64,000 nucleotides of DNA from G020353115 sp964640125 (GCA_964640125.1 CAZXGG010000009.1:1-64000), one strand, 5' to 3'; shown: positions 33,279 through 43,553, counted from the stretch's first letter. Program-made: numbers and translations. The notes: generated from the letters alone by a model not told the origin.

Positions 33279-34694
33279 ATGTTTATAGCGATGGTTGTGG
33301 TTTTTATTCTGGGGTATACAGCTATTGCCCTGGAACATCCACTCAAAATTGACAAGGCTGCATCTGCCCTGCTTACCGGAGTAATTCTCTGGGTTCTATA
33401 CATCGTTGGAGCAGGCAATATTCTTCCAGGAAGTGATTCTTTCCGGGAATTCCTGGAACAGAATGCAGATGTTGCCGGCATGAGCTCATTTCACCAGTAC
33501 ATCGAGTTTATCACTGAACATGAGGTAATTCACCACCTGGGGGAAATATCAGAAATTCTGTTCTTCCTCCTGGGAGCCATGACGATTGTTGAAATTATTG
33601 ATACCCACGAAGGATTCCGGATCATCACCGATAAAATCAGAACTACCAACCGGGTTAAACTCTTGTGGATCCTGAGCCTGATCACATTCTTTATGTCTGC
33701 TGCACTGGATAACCTGACTACAACCATTGTCATGGTTGCCCTGTTGAGAAAGCTTATAGGAGATAAGAAAGACCGTTGGTTTTTTGCCAGTATGGTGGTT
33801 CTGGCAGCCAATGCCGGTGGAGCCTGGTCTCCGATCGGTGATGTAACAACCATTATGTTATGGGTTGGGGGACAGGTCACAACCATAAGCATTATTCTGA
33901 GAGTGTTTTTACCCAGTTTAGCAACGTTGATAGTGCCGCTGATTATTGTCTCCTTTATTATGGGAGGTACGGTCCAACGACCCGTTTCAAAGGTTGTCGG
34001 CACAACAACAAAGGAAGAGACCACTAAATTCGAACGGACATTCATATTCTTCCTTGGAGTCGGTTCATTGCTGTTTGTACCGGTTTTTAAAACACTGACA
34101 CACCTTCCTCCCTATATGGGAATGTTACTGGGCCTGGGTAATATGTGGGTCATAACAGAGATCATGCATCAGAGCTCGACGCTTGAAAAACGGTCAAAAC
34201 TTACGGTGGTGAATATTTTACGAAAGGTGGATGTTCCAACCATTTTCTTCTTCCTCGGTATCCTTTCTGCCGTTGCCAGTCTTCAATCCGCCGGACACCT
34301 GAAGATTTTGGCCGGTTTCCTGGATGATAAACTGCACAATGTCTTTCTCATTGACATAGCAATTGGAATTCTTTCCGCCATCGTTGACAATGTGCCCCTT
34401 GTTGCCGGTGCCATGGGCATGTATCCTGTCCACACCTTTGGCTTCATTAACCTGATGACTGATCCGGCAGCTCAGGAATATGCCCGCTTTTTTGTACAGG
34501 ACGGTGTTTTCTGGGAGTTCCTGGCGTATTGTGCCGGGACTGGCGGCAGTATTCTGATCATCGGTTCTGCTGCAGGTGTCGCTGCAATGGGAATGGAAAA
34601 GATAGATTTTATCTGGTACCTGAAGCGGATCTCCCTGCTGGCACTTCTTGGCTATCTTGCAGGAGCCGGTGTTTATTATATCATGTTCGCATAA
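33279..34694 (+). CDS. nhaD: NhaD-type sodium/proton antiporter
   Basis: The 471-residue protein is an ion-transporter superfamily NhaD-type Na+/H+ antiporter with about 12 membrane helices. Diagnostic motifs are FFMSAALDNLTTTIVMVALLRKL (split over about 135-155), NAGGAWSPIGDVTTIMLWV (about 180-196) and SAIVDNVPLVAGAMGMY (about 368-384). These contain the paired Asp/Asn residues expected for ion binding. It exchanges cytoplasmic Na+ or Li+ for protons, which fits a saline or alkaline habitat. Start is ATG 33279. It stands alone between tamB and the exbB operon, and a -7-like TATTTTTG lies at 33242-33249. Confidence 0.92.
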   Translation: MFIAMVVVFILGYTAIALEHPLKIDKAASALLTGVILWVLYIVGAGNILPGSDSFREFLEQNADVAGMSSFHQYIEFITEHEVIHHLGEISEILFFLLGAMTIVEIIDTHEGFRIITDKIRTTNRVKLLWILSLITFFMSAALDNLTTTIVMVALLRKLIGDKKDRWFFASMVVLAANAGGAWSPIGDVTTIMLWVGGQVTTISIILRVFLPSLATLIVPLIIVSFIMGGTVQRPVSKVVGTTTKEETTKFERTFIFFLGVGSLLFVPVFKTLTHLPPYMGMLLGLGNMWVITEIMHQSSTLEKRSKLTVVNILRKVDVPTIFFFLGILSAVASLQSAGHLKILAGFLDDKLHNVFLIDIAIGILSAIVDNVPLVAGAMGMYPVHTFGFINLMTDPAAQEYARFFVQDGVFWEFLAYCAGTGGSILIIGSAAGVAAMGMEKIDFIWYLKRISLLALLGYLAGAGVYYIMFA

Positions 34695-34781
34695 TAATGT
34701 TGCCGATCTGCTAAAAGAGAATATACTAAACGGATATTGATCCCGTTTTTTTTATAACTTCGCATAACCAAATATTCAGAA

Positions 34782-35480
34782 ATGAGTAATTTATTTCTTT
34801 TCCCTCAGATTAATTTATCCGATACGGTCTCCGCCACCGTTGAAGAGGCACAGGAAATCACACTCTCTTACTGGGATCTTGCCTTTAAGGGAGGATGGGT
34901 TATGGTGCCCATTGTCCTTTTATCTATCATCGCGGTATATATTTTCGTGGAACGGTTTTTTGTCATCCGTAAAGTTTCGGGTGAAGATCTCCATTTTATG
35001 AACAGAATCAAGGATTATATTCATGATGGCAAGGTGGAATCTGCATTAACTCTATGCGAATCAACCAGCAATCCCGTGGCACGCATGATTGAAAAAGGGA
35101 TCAAAAGAATAGGCAGACCCCTGAATGATGTCAGTGCAGCCATTGAGAATGTAGGTAAACTGGAAATTTACAAGCTTGAGAGGGGATTGCCTACACTGGC
35201 TACGGTTGCAGGTGCCGCCCCAATGATCGGATTCCTTGGAACAGTCATTGGAATGATCCGTGCTTTTTATGATATGTCAACTGCAGGCAGTAACATCGAT
35301 GTTTCTACCCTTTCAAATGGTATCTATACGGCGCTTGTTACTACTGTCGCCGGTTTGATCGTAGGCATCATTGCCTATTTTGCATACAACATTCTTGTTG
35401 CACGCGTAGAAAAGGTGGTGAACCAGTTGGAAGCCAAGGCGACTGAATTCATGGACCTGCTGAATGAGCCGGTAAGCTGA
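34782..35480 (+). CDS. exbB: MotA/TolQ/ExbB proton channel family protein
   Basis: This 232-residue inner membrane protein has three helices (about 33-52, 140-165 and 185-205). The family motif LATVAGAAPMIGFLGTVIGMI lies at about 137-157, and SNGIYTALVTTVAGLIVGI at about 176-195. ExbB pentamers with ExbD use the proton gradient to drive TonB. It is the first gene of an ExbB-ExbD-TonB operon, with 65 nt before exbD. A -7-like TAACTTCG lies about 25 nt upstream of the start. Energised outer-membrane import or cell-envelope maintenance is the probable role; the specific receptor is not encoded here. Confidence 0.92.
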   Translation: MSNLFLFPQINLSDTVSATVEEAQEITLSYWDLAFKGGWVMVPIVLLSIIAVYIFVERFFVIRKVSGEDLHFMNRIKDYIHDGKVESALTLCESTSNPVARMIEKGIKRIGRPLNDVSAAIENVGKLEIYKLERGLPTLATVAGAAPMIGFLGTVIGMIRAFYDMSTAGSNIDVSTLSNGIYTALVTTVAGLIVGIIAYFAYNILVARVEKVVNQLEAKATEFMDLLNEPVS

Positions 35481-35545
35481 GGAATGCCGGTTAATCAGAC
35501 CTGCTACTCAGTCATGAATGTTACATTAACCTGATAAACAGAACC

Positions 35546-35938
35546 ATGGCATTGAAAACCAGAAATAAGGTCAGCTTTACCTTCAGCCTTCCCGGTATGG
35601 CAGATATTATTTTCCTTCTGCTGATCTTTTTTATGATCACCTCCACACTGATCCATCCAACTGCCCTGAAGCTTCTGCTGCCACAAAGCAGTTATCAAAC
35701 CTCAGCGAAACCCCTTACAACGGTTTCCATTACGCGTGATTTACAGTTTTATGTTGAAAACGTACCCGTAGATGTGAATGATTTGGAACGGGTTTTGCAG
35801 GAAAGAATTGGAGGGAATACAGATATTTATATATCGCTGCATGCCGAACGGAGTGTTCCCATTGAGCATGTTGTTAAGGTAATGAATATTGCAAAAAAGA
35901 ACCAATTCAAACTAATTCTGGCTACCAGCCCCAGATAA
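35546..35938 (+). CDS. exbD: ExbD/TolR family biopolymer transport protein
   Basis: This 130-residue protein has a cytosolic N-terminus, one membrane helix (about 18-38, GMADIIFLLLIFFMITSTL) with the functional Asp in the MADIIF motif, and a periplasmic ExbD/TolR domain ending in IAKKNQFKLILATSP. The Asp is the proton-binding residue in ExbD. It lies between exbB and the tonB-like gene, ending 2 nt before the latter. Length and motif are normal. Confidence 0.92.
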   Translation: MALKTRNKVSFTFSLPGMADIIFLLLIFFMITSTLIHPTALKLLLPQSSYQTSAKPLTTVSITRDLQFYVENVPVDVNDLERVLQERIGGNTDIYISLHAERSVPIEHVVKVMNIAKKNQFKLILATSPR

Positions 35939-35940
35939 CA

Positions 35941-36852
35941 ATGAAAAAGTTTTTCATTGAACACCGGAAGGGACTTTTCGGAACAATTGTGTTCCACATT
36001 ATTCTGGCAGTTGTCTTCATTATTTTTGGATTTGCCACACCACTGCCTTTGCCTGAGGAGGAAGGGATATTGATCAACTTTGGAGTGGATGATGACGGAT
36101 CCGGCTTAATTGAACCGTCAGCAGCTGCCCAACCACCGCTGGAAACTATTTCGGTCCCGGAAGCCAGTTCGGCAGAGGATGCCGCATCTGAATCTGCCGA
36201 AGAGGATATCCTTACCCAGGACCTGGAAGAGGCTCCCGAGGTTCAGGCTGCCCCTGAAAAAGATCCGGAAGCTGAAAGAATAGAACGGGAAGCACGTGAA
36301 GCCGAGCAGAAACGATTAGACGAACTCGAACGGCAACGTCAGGAGGAACTCGAAAGACAGCGACAGGAAGAGCTGGAAAGACAGAGACAGGAGGAGGAAC
36401 AACGACGAATTAACGAAATCCAGGACAGGACAAGGAATGCGTTGGAGAGTGCACGAAATAATGAAGAGAATACCAGTAAAAGTGAGGGGGAAACAACAGG
36501 AACAGGAAACCAGGGCCGTGAAGATGGAGCCGTTGATGCAACAAGCCATACGGGTGGTCCCGGTGGACTGGGGGATGAAGGGATCTCGTTCAGCCTGGAG
36601 GGAAGAACCCCGCAATCACTTCCTCCACCCGAATACAACTACCAGGTGGAAGGCATTGTCGTTGTGGAAGTTACCGTTGATCGAAACGGCAATGTAACCG
36701 CGGCTAATCCCGGAGTGAAAGGCTCATCTACCTTAAATGAACATTTGATGGCTGCCGCCAAAAAAGCGGCCCTGGCAGCAAAATTCTACCGCAAACCGGA
36801 TGCCCCGGCTTTTCAAAAAGGAACAATCACCTACCACTTTATGCTGCAATAG
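35941..36852 (+). CDS. tonB: TonB-like energy transducer
   Basis: The 303-residue protein has one N-terminal membrane helix (about 14-34, GTIVFHIILAVVFIIFGFAT) and an acidic linker. A highly charged Arg/Glu/Gln region (about 115-165) with tandem RQEELERQ-type repeats follows, then a Gly/Thr-rich stretch and a C-terminal TonB-like domain (about 220-303, VVEVTVDRNGNVTAANPGVKG split by a short loop). It carries force from ExbBD to outer-membrane receptors. The Glu/Gln/Arg repeat is a helical spacer in place of the Pro-rich spacer of classical TonB. It ends the operon. Confidence 0.88.
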   Translation: MKKFFIEHRKGLFGTIVFHIILAVVFIIFGFATPLPLPEEEGILINFGVDDDGSGLIEPSAAAQPPLETISVPEASSAEDAASESAEEDILTQDLEEAPEVQAAPEKDPEAERIEREAREAEQKRLDELERQRQEELERQRQEELERQRQEEEQRRINEIQDRTRNALESARNNEENTSKSEGETTGTGNQGREDGAVDATSHTGGPGGLGDEGISFSLEGRTPQSLPPPEYNYQVEGIVVVEVTVDRNGNVTAANPGVKGSSTLNEHLMAAAKKAALAAKFYRKPDAPAFQKGTITYHFMLQ

Positions 36853-36985
36853 AAAAAGCAGTAATGCAGGAAAGTTTAACAAAACTTTTCCTTCATTTGA
36901 ATCACACTGACCGCAAAAGAATGGTGATTTCTTGTATTTTTTTCCTAATTTTCGTGAACTTTAGGCTACTTATTTATTTACACTA

Positions 36986-38320
36986 TTGACTTCAATAATT
37001 CGCATCAACAGATTCATTCAGGGAACCATGCTGTTCATGATCATATCAGGATGTGTTACCCGTACTCCATATAATGAAAAATACGTTTCAGATAACATTG
37101 AAAAGAGGTCCGGGGTTGGTCTTCCGGCTGAATTTTCTGATTCTATCAGTTTCCCTCCAGGTGTTTTGTTTGAAGATAGCTTAACAGAGAAAGAATCCGT
37201 AGCCATAGCGCTATGGAATAATCCTCAGCTTCAGGTCGATCTGGCTGACCTGGGCTTTGCCCGTGCCGATCTGATCGAAGCAGGCATGCTCAACAACCCT
37301 GCTTTTTCTCTGCTTTTCCCCCTCGGACCAAAACAGCTGGAATTTACACTTTCTTATGCTATCGACATTCTCTGGCAACGACCCTACAGAGTCGCATCTG
37401 CCAAACTGAATAGTGAAAAAGTCGCCGAAAACCTGGTTCAGAATGGTCTTGCACTGGTACGAGACGTATATATTTCATTTGCGAATCTGAACAAGACCCA
37501 GGAGCAACTCAAAATACTGGAAGATGAAGTGAGCCTGGATATTGAAATCGCTGAAATTGCTTCTGCAAGACGTCTGATAGGAGACATCAGTGAATTGGAA
37601 GAAACTGCATTTTATCTGGCAACTTCACGGACAAGAGAAAACGTATTGCAGGCCCGCCGGGATAAGGAAATACAAAAGATCCGGTTTTTAACACTCCTTG
37701 GATTAATATCTGAACGGACGGATATAGAGATTGCTCCAAGCCCTTTCCAGTTATCGGAAATGCCCGAACCTGAAGAGATTATTAAAACTGCACTTGCCTG
37801 CCGTCCCGATATCAGGGCAGCTGAACTTGAAATCGAAATAGCCGGAAAACAGCTTGGATGGGAAAAATCAAAGATTTTTAACCTGACTGCCATGCTGGAT
37901 GCCAACGCAGAGGGAAAAGAAGGCTTTGAAATGGGACCGGGTGGGCAAATAACAATTCCATTGTTTTATTTCAACCAGGGAGGCACAGAAAGAGCCCGGA
38001 CTGAGATTGAACGGGCAGCAAATAATTACCTTGCCATACAACAGTCCATTCGAAAAGAAATTCTTGAAGCATACCAGGGTTATCTGGCAGCCCGCTCAAC
38101 TTATGAAATGCTCCATAATGAAATCTTAACCAAAGCAAAAAGTGCTGTTGATAATGGGGAATTGGCATACCTTTCAGGAGAGATCTCATACCTGGAATTC
38201 CTGGAATATAAGAGGCAATTCATGAATGCCCGTTTAAGATTCATTGCAGCTGAAGCAGAAACAAGCATAAATATGGCGAACCTGTATTATAGTGTTGGCT
38301 GGAAAACGATACCTTTTTAG
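36986..38320 (+). CDS. TolC-family outer-membrane efflux lipoprotein
   Basis: The 444-residue protein starts at TTG 36986 with a lipoprotein signal (FMIISGC, Cys near 19). The next possible ATG would remove the positively charged start of the signal. Long helical repeats typical of TolC/CusC follow, with ALWNNPQLQVDLADLGFARADLIEAGML (first repeat, about 75-105) and CRPDIRAAELEIEIAGKQLG (about 272-291). It forms the outer-membrane channel of a tripartite efflux pump. The adaptor gene starts 21 nt after its stop and the RND pump follows that. Bacteroidota heavy-metal pumps often have such an order. Confidence 0.88.
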   Translation: MTSIIRINRFIQGTMLFMIISGCVTRTPYNEKYVSDNIEKRSGVGLPAEFSDSISFPPGVLFEDSLTEKESVAIALWNNPQLQVDLADLGFARADLIEAGMLNNPAFSLLFPLGPKQLEFTLSYAIDILWQRPYRVASAKLNSEKVAENLVQNGLALVRDVYISFANLNKTQEQLKILEDEVSLDIEIAEIASARRLIGDISELEETAFYLATSRTRENVLQARRDKEIQKIRFLTLLGLISERTDIEIAPSPFQLSEMPEPEEIIKTALACRPDIRAAELEIEIAGKQLGWEKSKIFNLTAMLDANAEGKEGFEMGPGGQITIPLFYFNQGGTERARTEIERAANNYLAIQQSIRKEILEAYQGYLAARSTYEMLHNEILTKAKSAVDNGELAYLSGEISYLEFLEYKRQFMNARLRFIAAEAETSINMANLYYSVGWKTIPF

Positions 38321-38341
38321 AAGACATAACAATACAAGAAA

Positions 38342-39556
38342 ATGGATCTAAGATTTGAATTACAACCATGGATACTCCGGTACCTTTCCCTGGTACTCAT
38401 TTTCAGTTTTAATGGTTGTAGCAACAGGAATCCTGAAGGGGAAACCGCACAAAAACCCGCAGTGGTAATAAACCAGGTGAAGGAGAATACCCTGACGGAG
38501 GTGCGCCTGACACCTGAAGCCGAAATTCGGCTTGGCATTGAAACAAGACCGGTGGAATTAAAAAATATGCCAAAAACACTTACGGTTGGTGGAGAAATCA
38601 TGTCCCCTCCCGGCCAGGATGTTAAAGTCACTTCACCTGTTGCCGGTATTGTCATAGGAGCGCAAAGCGGTTATTTCCCTGTTGCGGGATCATTCGTCAA
38701 AAACGGGCAGGAAGTGATGCGTCTGATCCTGATTCCACCGGAAATGGATATCATCAGTGCACAGGAGGAAGTAAGGGTAAAACAAATGGAATACGATGTA
38801 GTCCTGGCTGAAGCAGAGCGGGCTGAACATCTCCTCACCACCAAAGCGATCAGTGAAAAGGCGTTTGAAGCAACACGGGCTCGTCTGGCCAGATCAGAAG
38901 CATCACTCACTGCAGCCAGAGGGCGGTTAAACCTTTATCAGGGAAGGGATCTCGATTCTGTTGCAATGGCTCTTTCAACGTATCATGTTGAATCCCCTGT
39001 AAATGGTGTTATCCAGAATATGTTTGTTACACGGGGCCAAACCATTAGTGCATCCTATGTCATGTTCGAAGTTACACCCATGGATCGTTTCTGGATTCGT
39101 GTTCCTGTTTATTCCGGGGATGTTCTGAATGTCGACCGCAACCGGAAAGCTTCCATTTCAGCAATGGGAAAGGATGACGAAGCAGGGCTCATTCATGCCA
39201 ATCCAATTCATGGGCCCATGCGCAGTGATGCAGGCAGTGCTTCATCTGATCTTTACTATGAAGTTGACAATAAGGGGGGTCTTTTCAGGGCTGGCCAGAA
39301 AGTGAGTGTAACCCTCACCTTGAAATCAGCAGAAGAAAGCCTGGTAGTACCCTATTCTTCAATAATATACGATATGTATGGCGGGAGTTGGGTCTATGTG
39401 AAATCGGATTTGCAGTTATATACCCGCACAAGAGTTGAACTCAGTCATGTTTCCGATACACTGGCGGTATTGACACGGGGAGTTCAACCAGGTGATGAGG
39501 TTGTATGTACCGGTGTTGCCGAGCTTTACGGAACAGAATTTGGAGGAGGAAAATAA
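38342..39556 (+). CDS. RND efflux periplasmic adaptor (membrane fusion protein)
   Basis: The 404-residue adaptor carries a lipoprotein-type signal (SLVLIFSFNGC, Cys near 23). It has a barrel-sandwich/lipoyl domain (about 80-110, VTSPVAGIVIGAQSGYFPVAG), a helical hairpin (about 125-200), and beta-barrel and membrane-proximal domains (GTVCS-type end PGDEVVCTGVAELYGTEFGGG). It links the inner-membrane pump to the TolC-like channel. Its stop codon overlaps the start of the RND gene by one base (TAATG), so translation is coupled. No His-rich metal-binding N-terminus is visible, unlike CzcB. Confidence 0.9.
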   Translation: MDLRFELQPWILRYLSLVLIFSFNGCSNRNPEGETAQKPAVVINQVKENTLTEVRLTPEAEIRLGIETRPVELKNMPKTLTVGGEIMSPPGQDVKVTSPVAGIVIGAQSGYFPVAGSFVKNGQEVMRLILIPPEMDIISAQEEVRVKQMEYDVVLAEAERAEHLLTTKAISEKAFEATRARLARSEASLTAARGRLNLYQGRDLDSVAMALSTYHVESPVNGVIQNMFVTRGQTISASYVMFEVTPMDRFWIRVPVYSGDVLNVDRNRKASISAMGKDDEAGLIHANPIHGPMRSDAGSASSDLYYEVDNKGGLFRAGQKVSVTLTLKSAEESLVVPYSSIIYDMYGGSWVYVKSDLQLYTRTRVELSHVSDTLAVLTRGVQPGDEVVCTGVAELYGTEFGGGK

Positions 39557-42500
39557 TGAGGTGGCTCATATCAACTGCATTGCGTTTACGGGTAGCTATC
39601 GTAATCCTGATGGTTATCCTTCTGGTTGCCGGTACCCGGATCGTGAGCCGCACGCATTTTGATGTTTTTCCTGAGTTTGCCCCTCCCCTGGTTGAGATAC
39701 AAACAGAAGCACCCGGATTATCCACCGCAGAAGTGGAAATACTGGTTACCGTGCCGATTGAAAATGCCATGAACGGAGTTTCCTGGCTGAAGCTCATCCG
39801 TTCAAAATCTGTTCTCGGGTTATCGTCCGTTGTACTCTATTTTGAAAATGGGACCGACCTCATGCAAGCCCGTCAAATGGTTCAGGAACGACTTACCGTT
39901 ATCTCCGGCAAACTTCCGGGTGTTGCAAAACCACCGGTCATGCTATCACCCCTTTCATCAACCAGCCGGGTTCTGAAAATCGGGATTACATCAGACTCTC
40001 TATCTCAAATGGAAATGACAACTCTTGCTAAATGGACTATCCGTCCACGATTGATGGCAATTCCAGGTGTGGCAAATGTAGCAATCTGGGGGCAGAGAGA
40101 CCGGCAGATACAGGTATTGATCAATCCCAACCACCTGCAAACTCACGGTGTTACGACCAGCGAAGTTGTGACGGCAGTACAAAAGGCAGCTGAAATAGGC
40201 GGTGGAGGTTTCATGGATACTCCCAACCAGAGACTGGCCATATCTTTTGTTTCCACGGTAAAATCTCCCGAAGACCTGTTTAATGTGCCTGTAGCCGTGC
40301 GCAATGGAGTTCCCATAAAACTGGGTGACCTGGCTGAGATTGTGGAGGGTTTTCCTCCTCCTATTGGCGATGCGATCGTAAATGACCAACCCGGACTTTT
40401 ACTCATTGTTGAAAAACAACCCTGGGGGAATACACTTGAAGTAACCCGTCAGATAGAAGAAACACTGGATGCCTTAAAACCCGGCCTGAAGGATATTGAA
40501 ATTGATTCAACAATCTTTCGTCCGGCCACATTCATTGAGATGTCGCTCCGAAACCTGAACCGTGCCTTATTGATCGGTTGTATCCTTGTGATTGCTGTAC
40601 TGGCATTCTCACTGAATGATTGGAGAACAGCCCTGATCAGTGTTCTTGCCATTCCTGCATCACTAATTACTGCAGCTCTGATATTAAACTACCAGGGTGG
40701 CACAATCAATACTATGGTTCTGGCAGGTCTTATCATTGCCCTTGGCGAACTGGTGGATGATGCCATTATAGATGTAGAGAATATCATGCGGCGGCTGAGG
40801 CAAAACAGGGAAGCTGGTCATCCCGACTCAGCGTTCAAGGTCGTACTGAATGCATCTCTCGAAGTAAGAAGTGCTGTAGTCTATGGAAGCCTTATCGTAG
40901 CACTGGTACTGATGCCTGTATTTTTCCTTACCGGATTGGCAGGGTCCTTTTTTCGGCCACTTGCTTTTTCCTACATTCTTGCCATCATGTCTTCCCTCAT
41001 GGTTGCATTAATTCTGACTCCAGCCCTTTCGCTGATTCTGCTCCCCAGGGCTTCCGAAAAAAAAGAGACAACAGTTATGATACGGCTAAAATCCTGGTAT
41101 GAAAAACTGTTATCCCGTATCGTGCGGTATCCAAAGCGGCTGTTTATCATCATCAGCGTTGTACTGCTGGCATCACTGGTTTCTCTTCCATTTCTCGGGG
41201 AGGAATTTCTTCCCGATTTTAAAGAATACGATTTCCTTATGCACTGGGTAGAGAAACCCGGTACTTCCATCGAGGCTATGGATCGGATCACCATCCGGGT
41301 AAGCAAGGAATTGCGGTCCATACCCGGTGTGAGGAATTTCGGTGCACATATCGGCCGGGCAGAAATTGCAGATGAGGTGGTCGGTCCAAATTTTACTGAA
41401 CTCTGGATTAGCCTCGACCCGGATGTTAAATACAGTAAAACGGTAAATAAAATACAGGAAGTTGTGAATGGATACCCCGGTCTTTACCGTGATCTGTTAA
41501 CCTATCTTCGTGAACGGATCAAAGAGGTGCTTACCGGATCAAGTGCAACCCTGGTAATCCGGATATATGGAGATGATCTGGAAATAATACGAAATAAATC
41601 CGAAGAGGTAAGAGATGCCATCATGGATATTCCCGGCGTAGTCGATCTTAAAGTGCAACCTCAGGATATGGTGCCCCAGATTGAAGTCAGGATTAAACCC
41701 GAAAAAGCATTACAATATGGCCTGACAGCCGGAAACGTCAGGGAAGCAGTAAACATCTATCAGAAAGGGATCAAGGTTGGTGAATTTTTTGAAAACCAGA
41801 ATATTTTTGATGTTACTGTCTGGGGAGTACCGGAGGTTCGGTCCAATATCAATGCCCTTCAAACACTTATGCTGGATATTCCCACAGGAGGACTTGTCCC
41901 ACTGAACGAAGTGGCAGACGTCCTGATTTTACCGGTACCCAATCAGATCACCCGCGAATTCGCTTCAAGGTATACAGAGGTAACATGCAATGTAAAAGGC
42001 CGTGACCTCAGCAAAGTAGCGGGTGATATAGAATCCCGGTTGGAAAAAGTTCCATTTGACCGGGGTTATCATCCTGAACTTCTGGGAGAGTATGCGGCTC
42101 AGCAGGAGGCTAAAAACCGCATCCTGGCGCTCTCACTCCTGGTACTCATTGGGATATTTATAATACTCCTCTCAGATTTTGGATCCGCCCGTCTGGCAAT
42201 CCTGGTATTTGTAGGTTTACCCTTTGCCCTGACCGGTGGGGTAATTTCAGCTATCCTAAGTGGAGCGGTTCTCTCCCTGGGTTCATTGATCGGGTTTATA
42301 ACTGTTTTAGGTATAGCAGCCAGGAACAGCATTATGCTGATCAGCCATTACCGTCACCTGGAGCTTTATGAAGGGGAAGAATTTGGGCTTCCTCTCGTTA
42401 TTCGGGGTGCCAGGGAACGTCTGATGCCAATCCTGCTGACAGCAATAACAACTGCACTCGCACTGCTTGCAATCGTTGTTGGAGGGAATCGTCCCGGACA

Positions 42501-42627
42501 GGAAATTGAATACCCAATGGCACTGGTTATTTTAGGCGGATTAATCACTTCCGCTTTGCTCAATCTGTTAGTCATGCCAATCATCTACTGGAAATTTGGC
42601 CGTGTTTCAGTCAAAGAGGAAAATTAA
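39556..42627 (+). CDS. RND efflux permease, heavy-metal (CzcA/CusA-like) family
   Basis: This 1023-residue pump has the full RND structure of 12 helices with two large periplasmic loops. I chose ATG 39556, which overlaps the adaptor stop and has a GGAGGAGG ribosome-binding site just upstream; a longer frame starts inside the adaptor gene. Motifs include FPEFAPPLVEIQTEAPGLSTAEVE (about 35-55) and, in TM4, ALGELVDDAIIDVENIMRRL (about 395-415) with the DD proton relay. The N-terminal third is of HME type (FDVFPEFAPP). Cu/Ag, Zn/Co/Ni or organic substrates are all possible; no metal-sensing regulator lies next to it. Confidence 0.9.
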   Translation: MRWLISTALRLRVAIVILMVILLVAGTRIVSRTHFDVFPEFAPPLVEIQTEAPGLSTAEVEILVTVPIENAMNGVSWLKLIRSKSVLGLSSVVLYFENGTDLMQARQMVQERLTVISGKLPGVAKPPVMLSPLSSTSRVLKIGITSDSLSQMEMTTLAKWTIRPRLMAIPGVANVAIWGQRDRQIQVLINPNHLQTHGVTTSEVVTAVQKAAEIGGGGFMDTPNQRLAISFVSTVKSPEDLFNVPVAVRNGVPIKLGDLAEIVEGFPPPIGDAIVNDQPGLLLIVEKQPWGNTLEVTRQIEETLDALKPGLKDIEIDSTIFRPATFIEMSLRNLNRALLIGCILVIAVLAFSLNDWRTALISVLAIPASLITAALILNYQGGTINTMVLAGLIIALGELVDDAIIDVENIMRRLRQNREAGHPDSAFKVVLNASLEVRSAVVYGSLIVALVLMPVFFLTGLAGSFFRPLAFSYILAIMSSLMVALILTPALSLILLPRASEKKETTVMIRLKSWYEKLLSRIVRYPKRLFIIISVVLLASLVSLPFLGEEFLPDFKEYDFLMHWVEKPGTSIEAMDRITIRVSKELRSIPGVRNFGAHIGRAEIADEVVGPNFTELWISLDPDVKYSKTVNKIQEVVNGYPGLYRDLLTYLRERIKEVLTGSSATLVIRIYGDDLEIIRNKSEEVRDAIMDIPGVVDLKVQPQDMVPQIEVRIKPEKALQYGLTAGNVREAVNIYQKGIKVGEFFENQNIFDVTVWGVPEVRSNINALQTLMLDIPTGGLVPLNEVADVLILPVPNQITREFASRYTEVTCNVKGRDLSKVAGDIESRLEKVPFDRGYHPELLGEYAAQQEAKNRILALSLLVLIGIFIILLSDFGSARLAILVFVGLPFALTGGVISAILSGAVLSLGSLIGFITVLGIAARNSIMLISHYRHLELYEGEEFGLPLVIRGARERLMPILLTAITTALALLAIVVGGNRPGQEIEYPMALVILGGLITSALLNLLVMPIIYWKFGRVSVKEEN

Positions 42628-42659
42628 CCGGCATGATTCATAAATAATGCGGGTTAATT
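42622..42659. terminator. Possible bidirectional terminator between convergent genes
   Basis: A 13-nt inverted repeat with one mismatch (AATTAACCGGCAT at 42622-42634, ATGCGGGTTAATT at 42647-42659) and a 12-nt loop spans the stop codon of the RND gene. It lies between convergent genes. There is no strong T-run, so termination is only likely. Confidence 0.4.
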
Positions 42660-42680
42660 CCTCCCCCATCCAATTCATCT

Positions 42681-43457
42681 TTACTTAATCCAACTTGCCA
42701 GAAGAGTAAAGAACCCAAGAAGTTTAAGTGAAGAGAAAAAGAGTGCTGCCAGCAGTATAATCCGTACAAACCGGGGACCCCAGCTTACAGCTACTCGGGT
42801 TCCAATGAAGGAGCCCATCATGTTCCCAACAGCCAGAATCAATCCCAATTTGTAATCAACCTGTCCATAGATCATAAAAATGGCAAGTGCAAAGGGAGTA
42901 TACAGCAGGATGATGAACAATTTCAGTGCATTGGCTTTGATAAGATCAGCCCCAACCCCCATCACCAATCCTGCCAGCAGGAAAAAACCAACCCCTGCCT
43001 GAATAAATCCGCCATATATTCCGATGAGAAAAAAAATAATGCTATTTACGAGGGTTGGTTTTGTTGAATACCTTCCTTCCTGTCCCTTTATCCATTTTTC
43101 GGGTTTGAAAATGATAATGAAAAACATGAATAATAAAAGACCGGCAATGGTCTTTTCCATGATCTCTTCATTAAAATTAATAGCAATTCCTGCACCCACC
43201 AGGGAACCGATAATTGCCGGAATAGCAAGCCATAGTCCCTCCTTCAGATCAATGATCTTTTGCTGGCGGAAACTGCCAACCCCAACAACATTCTGAAGCA
43301 ATATGGCTATCCGGTTGGTCCCGTTCGCAACATTGGGAGGTAATCCAAGAAACATCAATAACGGCAGGGTCAGTAACGAACCACTTCCGGCGAGTGTATT
43401 GACAAAACCTGCCACTACACCAACACCTATAACAGCAACATATAAATACCATTCCAT
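42681..43457 (-). CDS. TSUP family (TauE/SafE) membrane transporter
   Basis: This 258-residue protein has about eight helices in two related halves of the TauE/SafE (TSUP) type. Both halves carry the conserved motif around GFVNTLAGSGSLLTLPLL (about 17-34) and FIQAGVGFFLLAGLVMG (about 150-166), with GLPPNVANGTNRIA in the first. These transporters carry sulfite, sulfonates or other organic anions; the substrate is not readable from sequence. I chose ATG 43457 rather than an upstream in-frame start that would add a hydrophilic leader. It converges with the RND operon. Confidence 0.88.
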   Translation of the reverse strand: MEWYLYVAVIGVGVVAGFVNTLAGSGSLLTLPLLMFLGLPPNVANGTNRIAILLQNVVGVGSFRQQKIIDLKEGLWLAIPAIIGSLVGAGIAINFNEEIMEKTIAGLLLFMFFIIIFKPEKWIKGQEGRYSTKPTLVNSIIFFLIGIYGGFIQAGVGFFLLAGLVMGVGADLIKANALKLFIILLYTPFALAIFMIYGQVDYKLGLILAVGNMMGSFIGTRVAVSWGPRFVRIILLAALFFSSLKLLGFFTLLASWIK

Positions 43458-43553
43458 GATTCGAAAGACTGTTTTACAAAGATCAAAGATGCACGATTTT
43501 ATCGAGAATCGGATAGGGCATTCCCCATAATCCACTCTTGGTGATCAGTATAA